This document shows, in pieces, positions 25,358-39,854 of a stretch of 64,000 nucleotides of DNA. The translations under genes and the position numbers were made by a program. A model generated the notes under the pieces. That model searched no databases. It was not told the origin of the DNA and saw only the letters and a list, made by a program, of their open reading frames with translations. How positions within the stretch are numbered: the first letter of the stretch is position 1; each line of letters opens with the position of its first letter. Source of the DNA: Gautieria morchelliformis (Eukaryota > Basidiomycota > Agaricomycetes > Gomphales > Gomphaceae); contig WHVA01000020.1 of NCBI GenBank assembly GCA_015179125.1, positions 186,001 through 250,000 of the forward strand. The letters run 5' to 3'.

Positions 25358-26506
25358 ATGTCGTCCAAACGCGGGAGGAAGGTCAATAAGGATTTGCCAC
25401 CCTCGCGGGCAAGAGACGTACAACGGGCCTTTCGGGCTAGGCGTGCAGCCCATCTTGAAGTATGCAATGCCTTCCCTGGAGGTGAACTCATTACAGATGA
25501 TTTCTTTCAGGCTTTAGAAGACAGAGTTAGTGTTCTGGAGCAGGAGAACAGTCTCCTGCGCGCAGCTCTCAAACTACCTCCATCCGATAGACCCCTCCTG
25601 GGCAGAGGCCCTACCGGGAAGGAGAAGCCAAAGTCAATATTTGGTACTGAAACTCCGGAGCCACAGCTAGTAGAAACCATCCGTCGTGCTAGCGTCTCCA
25701 CCGCCTCTACAGAGGCGTCGAACGTCTCTCAAAACCGATCACCAAACTCGTCCACCACGGCGCCTTACATCCAAGGAGATCGGTCGACACAGTCGTTCGA
25801 GTTCCCCCAGTGGGACAATGCTCTAATGATCCATGAGGACAATATGGTAGACAGCAGTGACAGCTCCCCGCCGGCCGAGGGACATGTTCCCCCTCCGCTC
25901 AAGCTTTCCCCCGTCTCGTTTTTCAACCACCACCCTCTCCCTCTCAGACATTCAGACGCAGGCGGTGTCGTCAGCCCCGAGTCCGTTCATTCACGTTCCA
26001 ATTCATACTCCCAATCCTCCAGCGCTTCGTCCGCCGGCCCCGATACATTCTCCCCGGTCTACATGCTCGCTGAGATGCCCGAGGACTCACCTAACTTGAA
26101 CTACTCACAAGATCACCGTCAGCCGTCGCAACACCTCTGTCCCCCAGAGCCCTTTTCGCACTTCCAGTACCCTCTATCAACTCCTTCGAGCGCAGGCGCC
26201 GCTCATCAGCATTCATCTCCACATTACCTTAACCGTCGCGAATCGGACCATGTGTTGAATATCTCGTATGCGCGGCAGTCACCACAGCTAACACGTGCCG
26301 GACCTATTGAGCCAGCGTCGAGCAGCGGCCATCGCCGCGCAATAACTGAGCCGCAGACCCTGCGCGCGCTTGTCACGCAATATTCTCCGAGTCCCAGAGG
26401 CAACGTGAGCGCCCCTCTCTCCGCACATTCCATCCGGGTTCCCTCTCCTCCCCCTGTCCCAGTGATGGATAGGGACGGAATGGTTCGGAAATTCTCGCTG
26501 GCGTAA
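25358..26506 (+). CDS. bZIP transcription factor with unusual basic region
   Basis: DNA-binding regulator, nuclear; target genes unknown. Two exons, 25358-25459 and 25511-26506, give 365 aa. Seen: basic region SRARDVQRAFRARRAAHL joined by the splice to a leucine zipper (LEDRVSVLEQENSLLRAAL), within the first 70 residues. The remaining 290 residues are Ser/Pro/His-rich and disordered, with several SP and SPPP motifs that suggest phosphorylation (inference). The position of the invariant Asn of the bZIP signature (N-x7-R) holds Ala here, while Gln, Phe and Arg of the signature remain; similar 'PSRARxVQRAFRARR' factors occur in basidiomycetes from memory. The single intron lies inside the basic region/zipper junction. 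Confidence 0.85.
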   Translation: MSSKRGRKVNKDLPPSRARDVQRAFRARRAAHLEVCNAFPGGELITDDFFQALEDRVSVLEQENSLLRAALKLPPSDRPLLGRGPTGKEKPKSIFGTETPEPQLVETIRRASVSTASTEASNVSQNRSPNSSTTAPYIQGDRSTQSFEFPQWDNALMIHEDNMVDSSDSSPPAEGHVPPPLKLSPVSFFNHHPLPLRHSDAGGVVSPESVHSRSNSYSQSSSASSAGPDTFSPVYMLAEMPEDSPNLNYSQDHRQPSQHLCPPEPFSHFQYPLSTPSSAGAAHQHSSPHYLNRRESDHVLNISYARQSPQLTRAGPIEPASSSGHRRAITEPQTLRALVTQYSPSPRGNVSAPLSAHSIRVPSPPPVPVMDRDGMVRKFSLA

Positions 26507-28653
26507 GAAATGGATACAGAAGCAAGACTTGAAATTGACATTCGGACTCTCATAATTGTGTAACGCGTACGTCTCGTAAACTTCGATTGCTCTTCGGACT
26601 TTGTATGCTAGATATCTTACTCGTCCGAATCGTTCACATTGCCCTGTTCGACACTTGCCATTGTCGGACAACACTATGTATCGTACTCACCCTGAAAAGA
26701 AATCTTCCATATGTTCGCCGCAAGAGGCAATGCGGCGGCACAAGCTATTGTAACGTGCCCCTTGTGAAAGAGAACTGAGATAACGATAAAGCGTGGCATC
26801 TTCTTACATTGACTACCTTGGGCTTGAATTTTCAGTGTCGTGACCCCTTGATAACTGTTGAATACTTTGCTCGTTTCACCTCCAAAACGATCTTGCGGGG
26901 GTTATCGATATATGGCAGGTATAAGCAAGGAAAAATAAATCAGAAAATCAGAATATTGCTCACAGCCAGGTCCATCCTATACTAGAGAACGTATACACTT
27001 GGCAGTGCGAACTGCATTCCAGATAAAGGACAGGGTAACCATTGATTGAAGGATACAACACAGCCGTGATGCTGATCTGCTAGGCCGCAAAGAAATATAT
27101 CCGTAGCAACTCTAGGGTACTTGGCGCAGCCATTGGTTGAGGCGTAGTCATCGTGCTGCGGGACGACACGAGATGAATCAGACTAGTGCTGCTAAGACGC
27201 CGCCATCACCGCCCACAGTGACATCGCTTGTTTGCGCCACCGTTTGTTCGGGCAGATGACAGGAAATGACCCGGATATCATGTTCTTGATGCTGGCAATG
27301 GCTTTCCCGAGCACCTGATGCGAGGACGACTTGCAGCTTCTTTGAACCGTACTAGTACGTGGAAGGCTGCCGCAGTACCGCTGGTCGCCGGGATAGCGTC
27401 GCCGGGATAGCCCAAGGGCGACTATCATGTGAGTACTGGTATGCTCCGCTCTGGAGTACAGGATGTTTTATGTAATAAGGCTGAGTCCGCTTAGTTTGGT
27501 CCTTTTTTGTCACCAAAGCGACCGACTCGGACACGTGGCGACTCCGTGACGGGATGTCCGTCACATATCAAGCTGAGCATCATCCGATGAGGCCCAGGTT
27601 CCCATCTTGAACACAGAAATTCTGGTGTTTGGACCCTGTGCCGGGTTCCAACTGCTTTGTAGAGTCCTCTCTTGCTTCATCACTCACCCCCGCCCTCACC
27701 CTTACCCAAACTACGCCCACGATTCGAGAATCAAGACAGCGACGACAATGGTCGCCACTTGTGAGGGAGTGATGCGAGTGGGTGATCGTGCCTTTCCGAC
27801 CGACTCCCAGCTTACAGTGCTGCACATAACATTTCTTAGAAGAGTTCATCGACTTCTCTAAGCTGTGCCGGCGGAAGATAGGCTGGGTTCACACCATTGG
27901 TAGCCTGACTCCATGTGGCTGCCGCCCCTCAGGTTAGCAATGAACCGGTGGAGTTAATCCCCTGCAGCTCTTGCCCTGGCACCTCCGTATCTCCGCGCTA
28001 CTTCTGGCTTTGCGATCGTCTCGACCCTACAGGCCGACCCCTGTAGATCGTCAGGTAGAAGTCCTACCGTACGGTATGGTGTGATTTATAGACGCTGATC
28101 AGGTTTGAGCGCTGAACTCTGGCTGACCATGCTTAAAGTTTTATATGGCACACACTTATCTGATATCTTATGGCTTCCTTAGGCTCTCGCTCAGGGCACT
28201 TGCCTTGGATTCGCAGGTCGCGCTCCTCCTTGTCTGAAGGCCTTTGTCCTACGAGCAGTAGTCAGGTGGTCTAGGTCTATGTATGATCAGACCCCAGATG
28301 CAACCCGGCAGTGTCTAGGGGCGTGCATACGTAGATGAGGGTCAGCGGTATGTATATGTGTGATCGTTTCCTGGGCCCGAAGGAGACGCATTCGACATTA
28401 GAACACTAACTTCTAATGGCGAGCCTGGGTTCAAGTCTGAAAGTACGCCGCAGCTACTATCTCCCTCGTGTAACTGTCTGTAGCATGCATGCCATCGAAT
28501 TTTGGAGCACACACGGCCACGTCCGAGTCGAAACTTCTTGTACTTGTAGATTCTGCCAGGAACACGAAACGAAGGACCGGTCGATCACAACGCGCGCTCA
28601 CTACCATTGGCCGTCATTGGCCTGCTAATTATTCGACCCTATCAAGTACACCG
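26507..28653. other. 2.1-kb stretch with no recognisable gene
   Basis: Lies between the convergent bZIP and XPB genes, the longest gene-free stretch of the window. Several short open frames on both strands lack domains. It holds a 14-bp tandem duplication at 27384-27411 and a small perfect 8-bp hairpin at 28396-28418. A decayed element or an RNA gene cannot be excluded. Confidence 0.4.
27384..27411. repeat. 14-bp tandem duplication
   Basis: Two exact copies of GTCGCCGGGATAGC back to back. Confidence 0.85.
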
Positions 28654-32061
<3,408 letters not shown>

Positions 32062-32253
32062 CCCACGTAACAACGAGCTCTTAATAAGACGTGAGTCAAC
32101 TGGGGCCGATGCAGCCACGGGATGTGGGGAACGATTGTTACGTATGTCTACAAGGGACGAGTCTTTATATCCTCAATAAGCGCTGTATACGTAAGCTTTT
32201 TCGCTGGTCAACTTCTTCCTTCCACACCATCACCACCAAACCCTTGAGGCACA
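32062..32253. promoter_or_regulatory. divergent promoter XPB/MSL5
   Basis: 192 bp separate the ATGs of two essential genes on opposite strands; both promoters must share this DNA. No clear TATA box was seen. Confidence 0.45.
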
Positions 32254-34039
32254 ATGTGGAAAGCCGCAACGAAACAGATTACTGGTACTAACGATGGTGA
32301 GCGGTGTATTATGCCACAACAATTTGAACAATCTAAGGATGTTGTGAACAGTGCCCCTTGGCAATCGTAGACGGTTTGGGCCCGCTCCAGTCGAAATGGC
32401 CCCGCCCCAGCTCGCTCAACCCTCACCGTCTGCTTTTCCCCGTCTTCCAGATCAAGAAACCTCGGGTAAAAGACCGAGGGAGGAGACAGTTACACCATCG
32501 GACCGTAAGTTTTAAGCCAGCCACCCTAGGCCACTGCTTATTTCGAAACATGACAAATCATAATACTTACTTGCTCCCTATTTTAGTTGATCCGAATGCA
32601 CCCCGCAAAAGACGCAGTCGCTGGGGAGACACAAAAACCGAACTTCCTGGCCTCCCTACTGCCATCTCTGCAAATGGAGTCTCACAGGCGCAACTTGACA
32701 ATTACGCAATTCAGCTTAGGTTGGAAGAAATTAATCGCAAGCTCAGACTTAATGATTATGTTCCACCCGAGAGAGAAAGGTGCTCGAAAATGTCGCGCGA
32801 GCCTACATGACAGCTAACACTAAAACTTACTAGATCACCATCCCCTCCTCCAACTTATGATGCTCATGGCCGGCGTTCCAACACGCGCGAAGTGCGATAC
32901 AGAAAGAAGCTTGAAGATGAGCGTGTTAGATTGGTGGATCGCGCGCTGAAAACCGATCCCAACTTCCGGCCTCCCGTGGAATACCACCAACAGAAGCGTT
33001 CGCACCGCCCTCAGGAAAAGGTTTACATCCCCGTCAAAGAGTTCCCTGAGATCAACTTCTTCGGCTTACTCGTAGGTCCTCGTGGCAACAGTCTCAAAAA
33101 AATGGAGAGAGACAGTGGGGCAAAAATAAGCATCAGGGGAAAGGGAAGTGTGAAGGAAGGGAAGGGCAGGCCTGATGCGTTCGCTGATGACAGTGAAGAA
33201 GACCTCCACTGCCTTGTAATGGCAGAGACAGAAGACAAAGTCGCACTCTGCGTGAAACTGATCAACAAAGTCATCGAGACTGTAGGTGTTTTGAAAAGCT
33301 TTCTTACTTAACCTCATGATGTTCTTCTCAGGCTGCTTCCACCCCTGAAGGCCAGAATGATCATAAACGTAACCAACTCCGTGAGCTTGCTGCCTTGAAC
33401 GGCACACTTCGTGACGACGAAAATCAAATCTGCCAAAACTGTGGAGGAGTTGGTCACCGCAAATATGATTGTCCTGAGCAGCGCAACTTTACTGCCAACA
33501 TCATCTGTCGCATTTGTGGTAGTGCCGGGCATATGGCGCGTGATTGTACTGTCCGACGCGATCCCAATGCGGTCTTCGAGGAGTCCCCTCCTCCACCTAA
33601 CGGACCACCGGGGGTGCCAGGCCCTAAAGGATTTGACTCTGAATATGCCAGTCTCATGGCGGAGCTTGGTGAAGGGGCCACAAGTGGCGGCGGTAATGAT
33701 CCCGCCAAACCATCCTGGGGTGCCAGTGCCCCAGGTATTCCACAGGTTGCCAGTTCGGATCTTCCTCCTTGGCGTCGTCCCGAAGTGTGGCAGTCTGCCG
33801 GTCTCGGCGGCGGGCAGACTGGACAATCTCAGGGCGGGTACCGCCCTCCTCAACCAGGCTATGGAGGGGCGTATGGCGGAGGCCCCGGTGGCTATGGCGG
33901 CGCACCCCAAGGATATGGACAAGGGGCATATCCTGGCTATCAAGCCCCATACGGACAGCAATCGCAGGGGCAGGATTATTCAGGCGCGTACGCACAGTAC
34001 TATCAACAACAGTATGCGCAGCAACAACCCCCCCAATGA
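32254..34039 (+). CDS. MSL5: branchpoint-binding protein (SF1/BBP)
   Basis: Recognises the intron branch site in the first spliceosomal complex. Five exons give 514 aa: 32254-32296, 32352-32504, 32587-32779, 32834-33281, 33332-34039. Seen in order: the U2AF-binding type start with [11 protein letters not shown] and [10 protein letters not shown] (ligand motif RSRWG), the N-terminal [16 protein letters not shown] helix, the KH/QUA2 domain with [18 protein letters not shown] and the [12 protein letters not shown] loop, two CCHC knuckles ([14 protein letters not shown] and [14 protein letters not shown]), and a long Pro/Gly/Tyr/Gln-rich C-terminus. The acceptor of intron 1 is at 32350-32351; a later AG gives a wrong frame. 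Fits the short-exon, short-intron style of the whole window. Confidence 0.95.
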
Positions 34040-34932
34040 AGCCTCAGAAGCAGCAAGTATTTTCACGCTCACCACTCTCACCAACTGCACACGTGACAGA
34101 TTTATCTTTTCTTTGGGGCGGGAATGACGTGGGCAGGTATATACGTCGACTCTGGTCCTGACGAAGGCTTGACGAGGCTGTTTCCATCGAACTCGTACAT
34201 GTACTCACCCAACTGATTGTAGCTAGCCACTCACCCATGACCTTGCAGTGCATGTTGCCGCGTTGACCAAGACCTCACGTTGCAGCAGATGTTGCAAATC
34301 TTTACCTAGAGTGCATCAAAGGAGGACTGACTGACCGACCCTTAGCCAACTCAGCGTGGTTGACTCACGAATGATTTACATAACTGACTATAGGTTTAGA
34401 GTCTGTTGGCAAGATGAAGTCGATGGTATGTATTCCTGCCGCACCTATGATAATATTCAGGCGTACATGTCATAGGTTTTCATACATTGCCCTCCGTCGT
34501 ATACTAGGCCAAAATTTCCGACATTTGATGGCTGTTAAGACAGTCAACGGGTGAGCGTCGGCCTCCATGTTTCGAGGACTGAACATGTTATATTTAGGCA
34601 ATAAATCACTGAGGGCTAATGAGTACTTTTCAGAAAATCATATGTATATGAAAGGGTAACAAATTCTCCTACTTTCCTTGCGATGTAAAGTAGGTAGCTA
34701 GTGATCCACCCTGTAAGTACAATGTAGGGTACATACATGATATCGATGTCCATGTCATCTTGTGGTAGCATGAATTCCCAAGTAATTTGCGGCGTTACTT
34801 ACACTCCAGCCCGACTGTTCTCTTAGTTCATTTCATAACACGGGTGACCATGTCGCGAGCAAACTATACCATATATACGCGCGCGGGTACGGTCAAATCG
34901 CATTCTTCCATGCACTGCCGGTACGTAGCTCT
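34040..34932. other. intergenic between convergent MSL5 and RCM1
   Basis: About 890 bp with scattered short frames and no domain. 3' UTRs of both genes must lie here. Nothing else seen. Confidence 0.45.
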
Positions 34933-36862
34933 CTATCCGACCTCCTCAGGCCTATGTTTCTTTTGCTTCCTTTTTCTCCGCTTCCCCTTCCTCCCACCCT
35001 TTGCACTATCAAAAACTGCTGCATCTTCCTTCTCACTTTCATCATCTGGGTGAAACTGGGCCTTTCTCTTGGCACCCAGCATAGTGGAGGTTGCATCGCC
35101 AGTCGGCGACGAATGTTCACGCACGAAACACGAAACAAAAAATCCGTTTGTTTTATCTTCACCGGGAATACACCTCACAACGGAATCGGCTAATTGAGTA
35201 GCCGCTACTCAGAAAGAAATGATCATACAGAGTGAGTAAATGACTGACCCGAGTAGCTCCCCATTTCCTTTACCAATCCGCGTCGCTCCCACTTTGGTAT
35301 GACCTGTGTCCGTGGAGCAAGTGTGAATCTACCAGAGCGAGCCTCCTCGGAATTCAAAGCTGTCACGACCACTTGCTCATTCTCCACAGCATGGATGCTA
35401 CACGTCGAGTATACAATTTTGACCGCGCCAGGGACTTATCCGCCATGTCAGCATGTCTTCGAGTTGAATTGTGTAGCCACTCACACTTCATGGCATGCTT
35501 GATCATCGTAACCTGAAACGTAGAAAGCTTTCCCAGCCTTGCCTCCTGCGCATCGTCATTTTCCTGGTCTGAAAACGCTGTGAGATAAGGATGCCCCCCA
35601 AGAGTGAGACTCACCTATGTCTTGCAAGTAATCAAGTCGATTAACGATGCCAGAGCCCGAGCACGAGGGATCAAGAAGGCTATTCGAGTGGATCATCGGA
35701 AATAGTAAATTTAGCAGATCAGTCAGTTGGCGCATGTTATTATAAGTATATGACGCCCGGCTCACATATGGGATACCCCCGCATATCGGCTATCTCGAGG
35801 ATCAACGGAAAGGAAATCAGCGTTGAAAGGCTCGATGTTCTTGCATCCCGCCTTAGCGACCATGCACTTCAACGTGGTGAACCTGTGGCGATCTCTCTCA
35901 AAGGCCAGTACCTGTCTAAAGAAGTTAGACCGCCCGTACGCGCAACGCATCTAGATACCATACTCTGCCTTTGCCTTGCATAATTGCACTCAAATGCGTT
36001 GTCTTATTCCCAGGTGCAGCCGTCGCATCCAATGCGATGGTACATTCGTCCAGGTCTGGCGAGAGTACGAGTGCAGGGAAGCAAGATGCCTTGTCCTGCA
36101 ATATGAGTCTACCGTCTTGATAGGCAGCGTCATCATGAAATGTCGTAGCTGGATGGAAGGCAAGCAAATTAGGCACATGCTCGTCTAGAGTGAACGAAGT
36201 TCTGGAATTAGTCAGCTCAGTGCCCACTGCCCTTTCAAAATACTTGCTTGGTTTCAAAAGGAGAGGCCACTCTGGAGAAGCCGTTGGATGTGAGGTAGAC
36301 AATTGCTTCCTTCGTCGTCCATCGGGCGGTGTTAACACGTACGTACCGTGGTATCTGGCCTGAAGAGACTCAAACAATTAAGCAACTGGGTCTGCGAATT
36401 GAGGTCAATACATACTCGCTCTCGAATCATTCTCCGAGATGAGTTCGTGGTTCAACTTCACACCACGTTTTACCTTAAGCTTCACTAACTCGGCCTGGAG
36501 CCTAGTCTTGTGCCGCATTATTGCTTGCTTCGTAGGCCCGTCACTGGCTTGAATACCCCCACGAGCCATCAGAAGGTCATGAACCAGTAGCATCGCAAGA
36601 TGGCGTGAAGATATATATTTGCGTTCCTGATCCAACAAAGATGAGGACCCAATAATGTCTGACAAGGCATGCTTGTCTGTACACATAGGGTTGGTTAGAG
36701 ACGATGGCAGAGGGCCAAAACCATACACTTTAGCGTCTCAATGACGAGGGCTGCAGAACGTTTCCTCGATTTCTCAGGGAGGGCGGCAATTATGCCCTTG
36801 ATGGACCCTTTCTTCGTATCGAGACGTTCCAAGACCTTCGCGGCCTCGTAGTAGAAGTTCAT
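34933..36862 (-). CDS. RCM1: NSUN5/Rcm1-like 25S rRNA m5C methyltransferase
   Basis: SAM-dependent methyltransferase that makes a 5-methylcytosine in the large-subunit rRNA; nucleolar. Begins MNFYYEAAKVLERLDTKKG, the usual NSUN5 start. Exon 1 is 36862-36727 and exon 2 36676-36416. Seen: RYVRVNTARWTTKEAI (PUA-like/RRM part), LILQDKASCFPALVL, motif I ALDATAAPGNKTTHLSA, LAFERDRHRF, motif IV LLDPSCSGSG (Cys) and motif VI YSTCSIHAVENEQVV (catalytic Cys), then a Lys/Arg-rich tail ending HRPEEVG. The splice between NGFSR and the FTLDEHVPNLL block (about 36200-36290) is uncertain: the obvious donor at 36250 does not restore phase with any acceptor, while a donor about 26 nt upstream does. Confidence 0.88.
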
Positions 36863-36896
36863 CACACGCCAGCACGAGCCAGGTGAACGCAACAGT

Positions 36897-37287
36897 CTAT
36901 GTACAACGCTTTGGTAAGGATGACATCATCACCACGGGACAGCGACGGACGATTTCAGTGCACAGGCCTTCGGCGCACACGTTCTGGAAATACGCCAATA
37001 CACCCAAGACCTAGGTGCAAGAAATTAGTAAGTTTATCGGTGAAACAACTGGAAACCAGGGTATCAGAGTTGAGTTTTCTTCTAAGCAACGAGCAAGCCC
37101 GCGCATCAGACAATGTAGATAAAATGTAACGACCATCACGCAAATTAAAGGAGCGGGTAGACACTCACGAAAGTAATATTAGGCGCAAGCGGTAGGTGTG
37201 GTGGTCAAGAGCAAGAAACTTCGAATCAAGACTCCGCCACAAAGCTCCCAGCGGCCCGAGAAATGATCTTGTCTCCCACGCCGACAT
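36897..37287 (-). CDS. small hypothetical protein, three exons
   Basis: Proposed gene of 85 aa hidden between RCM1 and the Hsp40 gene. Exons 37287-37169, 37081-37057 and 37010-36897 join in phase and close on TAG. It starts MSAWETRSFLGPLGALWRSL and continues DHHTYRLRLILLS, with LVLGVLAYFQNVCAEG in the last exon, so it is amphipathic to hydrophobic with no domain I recognise. Support: both strong amino-acid texture and a textbook branch site (CTTACTAAT) in intron 2. Doubts: the donor GTTTCC of intron 2 is weak, and its ATG lies only 13 bp from the ATG of the divergent Hsp40 gene. The 35-bp gap to RCM1 on the same strand means the two may share a transcript. Confidence 0.45.
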
Positions 37288-37300
37288 TCATCCACCAAGT

Positions 37301-39132
37301 ATGGTGGTAGACACAACCCTCTATGATATATTGGGGCTCTCCCCTAAGGCCAGTGAATGTGAGTACTGGAAATGTTTACAGGCATGGCCAGGTCTTATCT
37401 TAGCTTTAGCGGATATCAAGAAGGGGTACCGCAGGAAGGTATGTTCCTCTTGTTAGCTCCCCAACTAGCAATACTCAAAGAGATTGTGAGGCCATGCAAC
37501 ACCATCCTGTATGTTTTTAGGCCGTCATTGCATCCTTGCGTATAACCTCACGACATCTCCATGCAGGACAAAGTTAGTACATATACTCGACGATCGTATG
37601 TCACTTACGTCTGGCTTCAGAACCCGGACGACCCCGATGCCGCCCAAAAGTTTCAAGAGATGGCTTCGGCGTATGTGTATATTGAGCAATACTTCGGCCT
37701 TCTCTGACATCTAGCTCAGGTACGAAATTCTTCTTGACCCAGACTCTCGTGCAGTATACGATAGGCTGGGCATGGATGGCATGGGGACAGGTGTAGAGAC
37801 CGGTCCACCCATGGGTGAGGACTTTCTAGAAAACCTCTTTGGCGGTGGAGTTCGCTTTGGGTTCGATTTTGGCATGGGTGGCAATGCCCCGCGTCGAAGA
37901 CCACGGAAAGGGGAAGACTCCATTATACCATACGAGGTTACTTTGGAGGATTTGTATAATGGCAAGGGGGTGAAAATGGCAATGGAACGCCAAGTCGTAT
38001 GCACCACATGTAAAGGGTAGGTCGCCCGCCGTTGTCGTTTATCAAATTCATCTGACAGCACTTAGGACCGGTGCTAAGGGGAGCGCCAAACCTAAGGAAT
38101 GTGTCAGATGTCAAGGCAAGGGGTGGACATTGGTCAATACCCAGGTTCGCTTCGGATTTACTTCCACACATCGTATTCTTGAAAGTTTTTTTTTTTTTTC
38201 ATCAGCTGGAAAGGGACCGCATGGGTCTATCACGGGCGCCATGTTCGGACTGTAATGGTCAAGGTGTTAAACTCAGAGAAAAGGACCGGTGTGTTTCAAT
38301 GAACAAGGTTTTTCAGGTTCTATGTGTTAACAGGATTTAGATGTAAGAAGTGCAAAGGCTCCCAAACAGTGAAAGAGAAAAAGCGACTGGAGATATTTAT
38401 TGAAAAGGGGATGCCCGATCACCACCGAATCGTCCTACAAGGGGAGGGTGACCAGGAGGTGAAGCGTCAAGGTCGACAGCCATCACATGACAACTGATTC
38501 TCGAGTTTCAGCCCCAAGTTCCTCCAGGGGACGTTGTTTTTGTTCTGCAAACGCAACCCCACGACTCCTTCGAACGTTCTGGAAACGACTTACTTACCAC
38601 CGTTAAAATCACACTCTCTGAAGCCCTCCTGGGTTTCTCGCGAATATTGGTCACCCATATGGATGGAAGAGGGATCCGAGTATCCAGTCCATCGGGGAAG
38701 ATCATCCGGCCGAAGGATACCATTATCCTTAGGGGAGAAGGCATGCCGGTCTTTAAACAACCTGACGAGAAAGGTGACCTGTTCGTTGTGCTTGATGTGG
38801 AGATGCCAACCGAACAGTGGTTAAAAACTGTCGATGCCGAAGTCCGTGTTTCATCTTCTTAAGTCAGAAGCTCTAACGAGCTGGATGTCGGCAGGCTCTA
38901 GCTCACATTCTACCACCGAAAAAGCCGGATATGGTCCCAAGCCCAGCTACTATCGACGAAGCGCGGTTTGAGCGTAGTGACATATCTGCAGTACGTTATA
39001 CTTCTACAACTTACTACTAACTATTCGCTGATGCCTGCACAGTTTGGATTGGGTGATGAGGACGCTTGGGAAGATGAAGAAGAGGATGAATTCGAGGCAG
39101 GCCATCCCGCCGATCAATGTCATCCCCAATAG
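37301..39132 (+). CDS. YDJ1: type I Hsp40 (Ydj1/DnaJA-like)
   Basis: Co-chaperone that feeds clients to Hsp70 and triggers its ATPase. Twelve exons close to 419 aa: 37301-37358, 37404-37438, 37491-37508, 37567-37572, 37621-37670, 37720-38016, 38066-38144, 38206-38288, 38341-38458, 38512-38841, 38895-38990, 39043-39132. Seen: J domain with LYDILGLSP, QHHPDKNPDDP (HPD motif) and YDRLG; a short Gly/Phe region; four zinc CxxCxG repeats (CTTCKGTG, CVRCQGKG, CSDCNGQG, CKKCKGSQ); the substrate-binding C-domains with GEGDQE and RGEGMPVFKQP; and an acidic end finishing CHPQ, a possible CaaX-type box like that of Ydj1. The HPD tripeptide and following Lys are split by introns, with Asp-Lys on a 6-nt exon. 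Confidence 0.92.
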
Positions 39133-39362
39133 CAGGCGGTACACATCGTACACCTGCATTCTTTTGAATTGAACATCGTAGGATTCCTACAGTATGGCAA
39201 TTCCGACCAAACAGAACGCCTGGGTTACCAGACTACACGTCGCAACCCAATGCTAAAGTATTGCGTGGACGGCAATGTTAATGTAATCAATCGGGATTCT
39301 TTCGTACCAGAATCAATTCGATGCAGTCTAAAAGGATCGTAGAATAGCATACCTTCCGAACC

Positions 39363-39745
39363 TCAGCGATGTGCCTTTCCATCTAATTTTTCCAGCAAAT
39401 CCTTGGCCTCGTTGATTTTACTAGCAAGATATGGCGATCCGCCTCTGTCTGGGTGGTTGGCCAACATGATATGTCGATGCGCATCTTTGAGCTTCATTCG
39501 TAATGCGGGTGTGTCCCTATTGATCACTCTGTGACGCTTTCCAACGACATAGTAAGGATCAAGACACACCTAAGGCCTAGGATTGCAATTGCTTCCTTCC
39601 TGTCCATCCTTTGCCTAAACCCCCCCTTGACCCATTGCTCGGCAGCGTTTGCGCCACCGAATCGCAACACACCAGTCCGTACAAGATGTCTACCGGTTAC
39701 AGCTGCAGCAATTGCACCTATTCCTAATATGATTGGCGTGGCCAT
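39363..39745 (-). CDS. PAM18: Pam18/Tim14 J-protein of the mitochondrial import motor
   Basis: Inner-membrane J-protein that stimulates mtHsp70 at TIM23. Exons 39745-39570 and 39516-39363 give 109 aa. Seen: N-terminal membrane helix [17 protein letters not shown], the matrix linker, and a short C-terminal J domain with [28 protein letters not shown] (HPD) and [10 protein letters not shown]. It fits the length and layout of Tim14. Converges with the Ydj1-type gene (230 bp between stops) and diverges from EFM4 (109 bp). Confidence 0.93.
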
Positions 39746-39854
39746 GGAAGTGATTTGCGCAATGCAACAGTCAATGAAGACTTGATGAGCGAGCCCACGC
39801 TTGGGAGCCCGGACAAGCAGATTGGTAATCCGGTTCAGATCACTTTGCAAAAGA

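Noticed and set aside
28396-28440. tRNA-like hairpin (8-bp stem, 7-nt loop) followed by a B-box-like GGTTCAAGTCT
   Set aside because: The loop reads CACTAAC with no sensible anticodon, the T-arm does not pair and no acceptor stem closes it. At most a SINE or tRNA remnant; not called.
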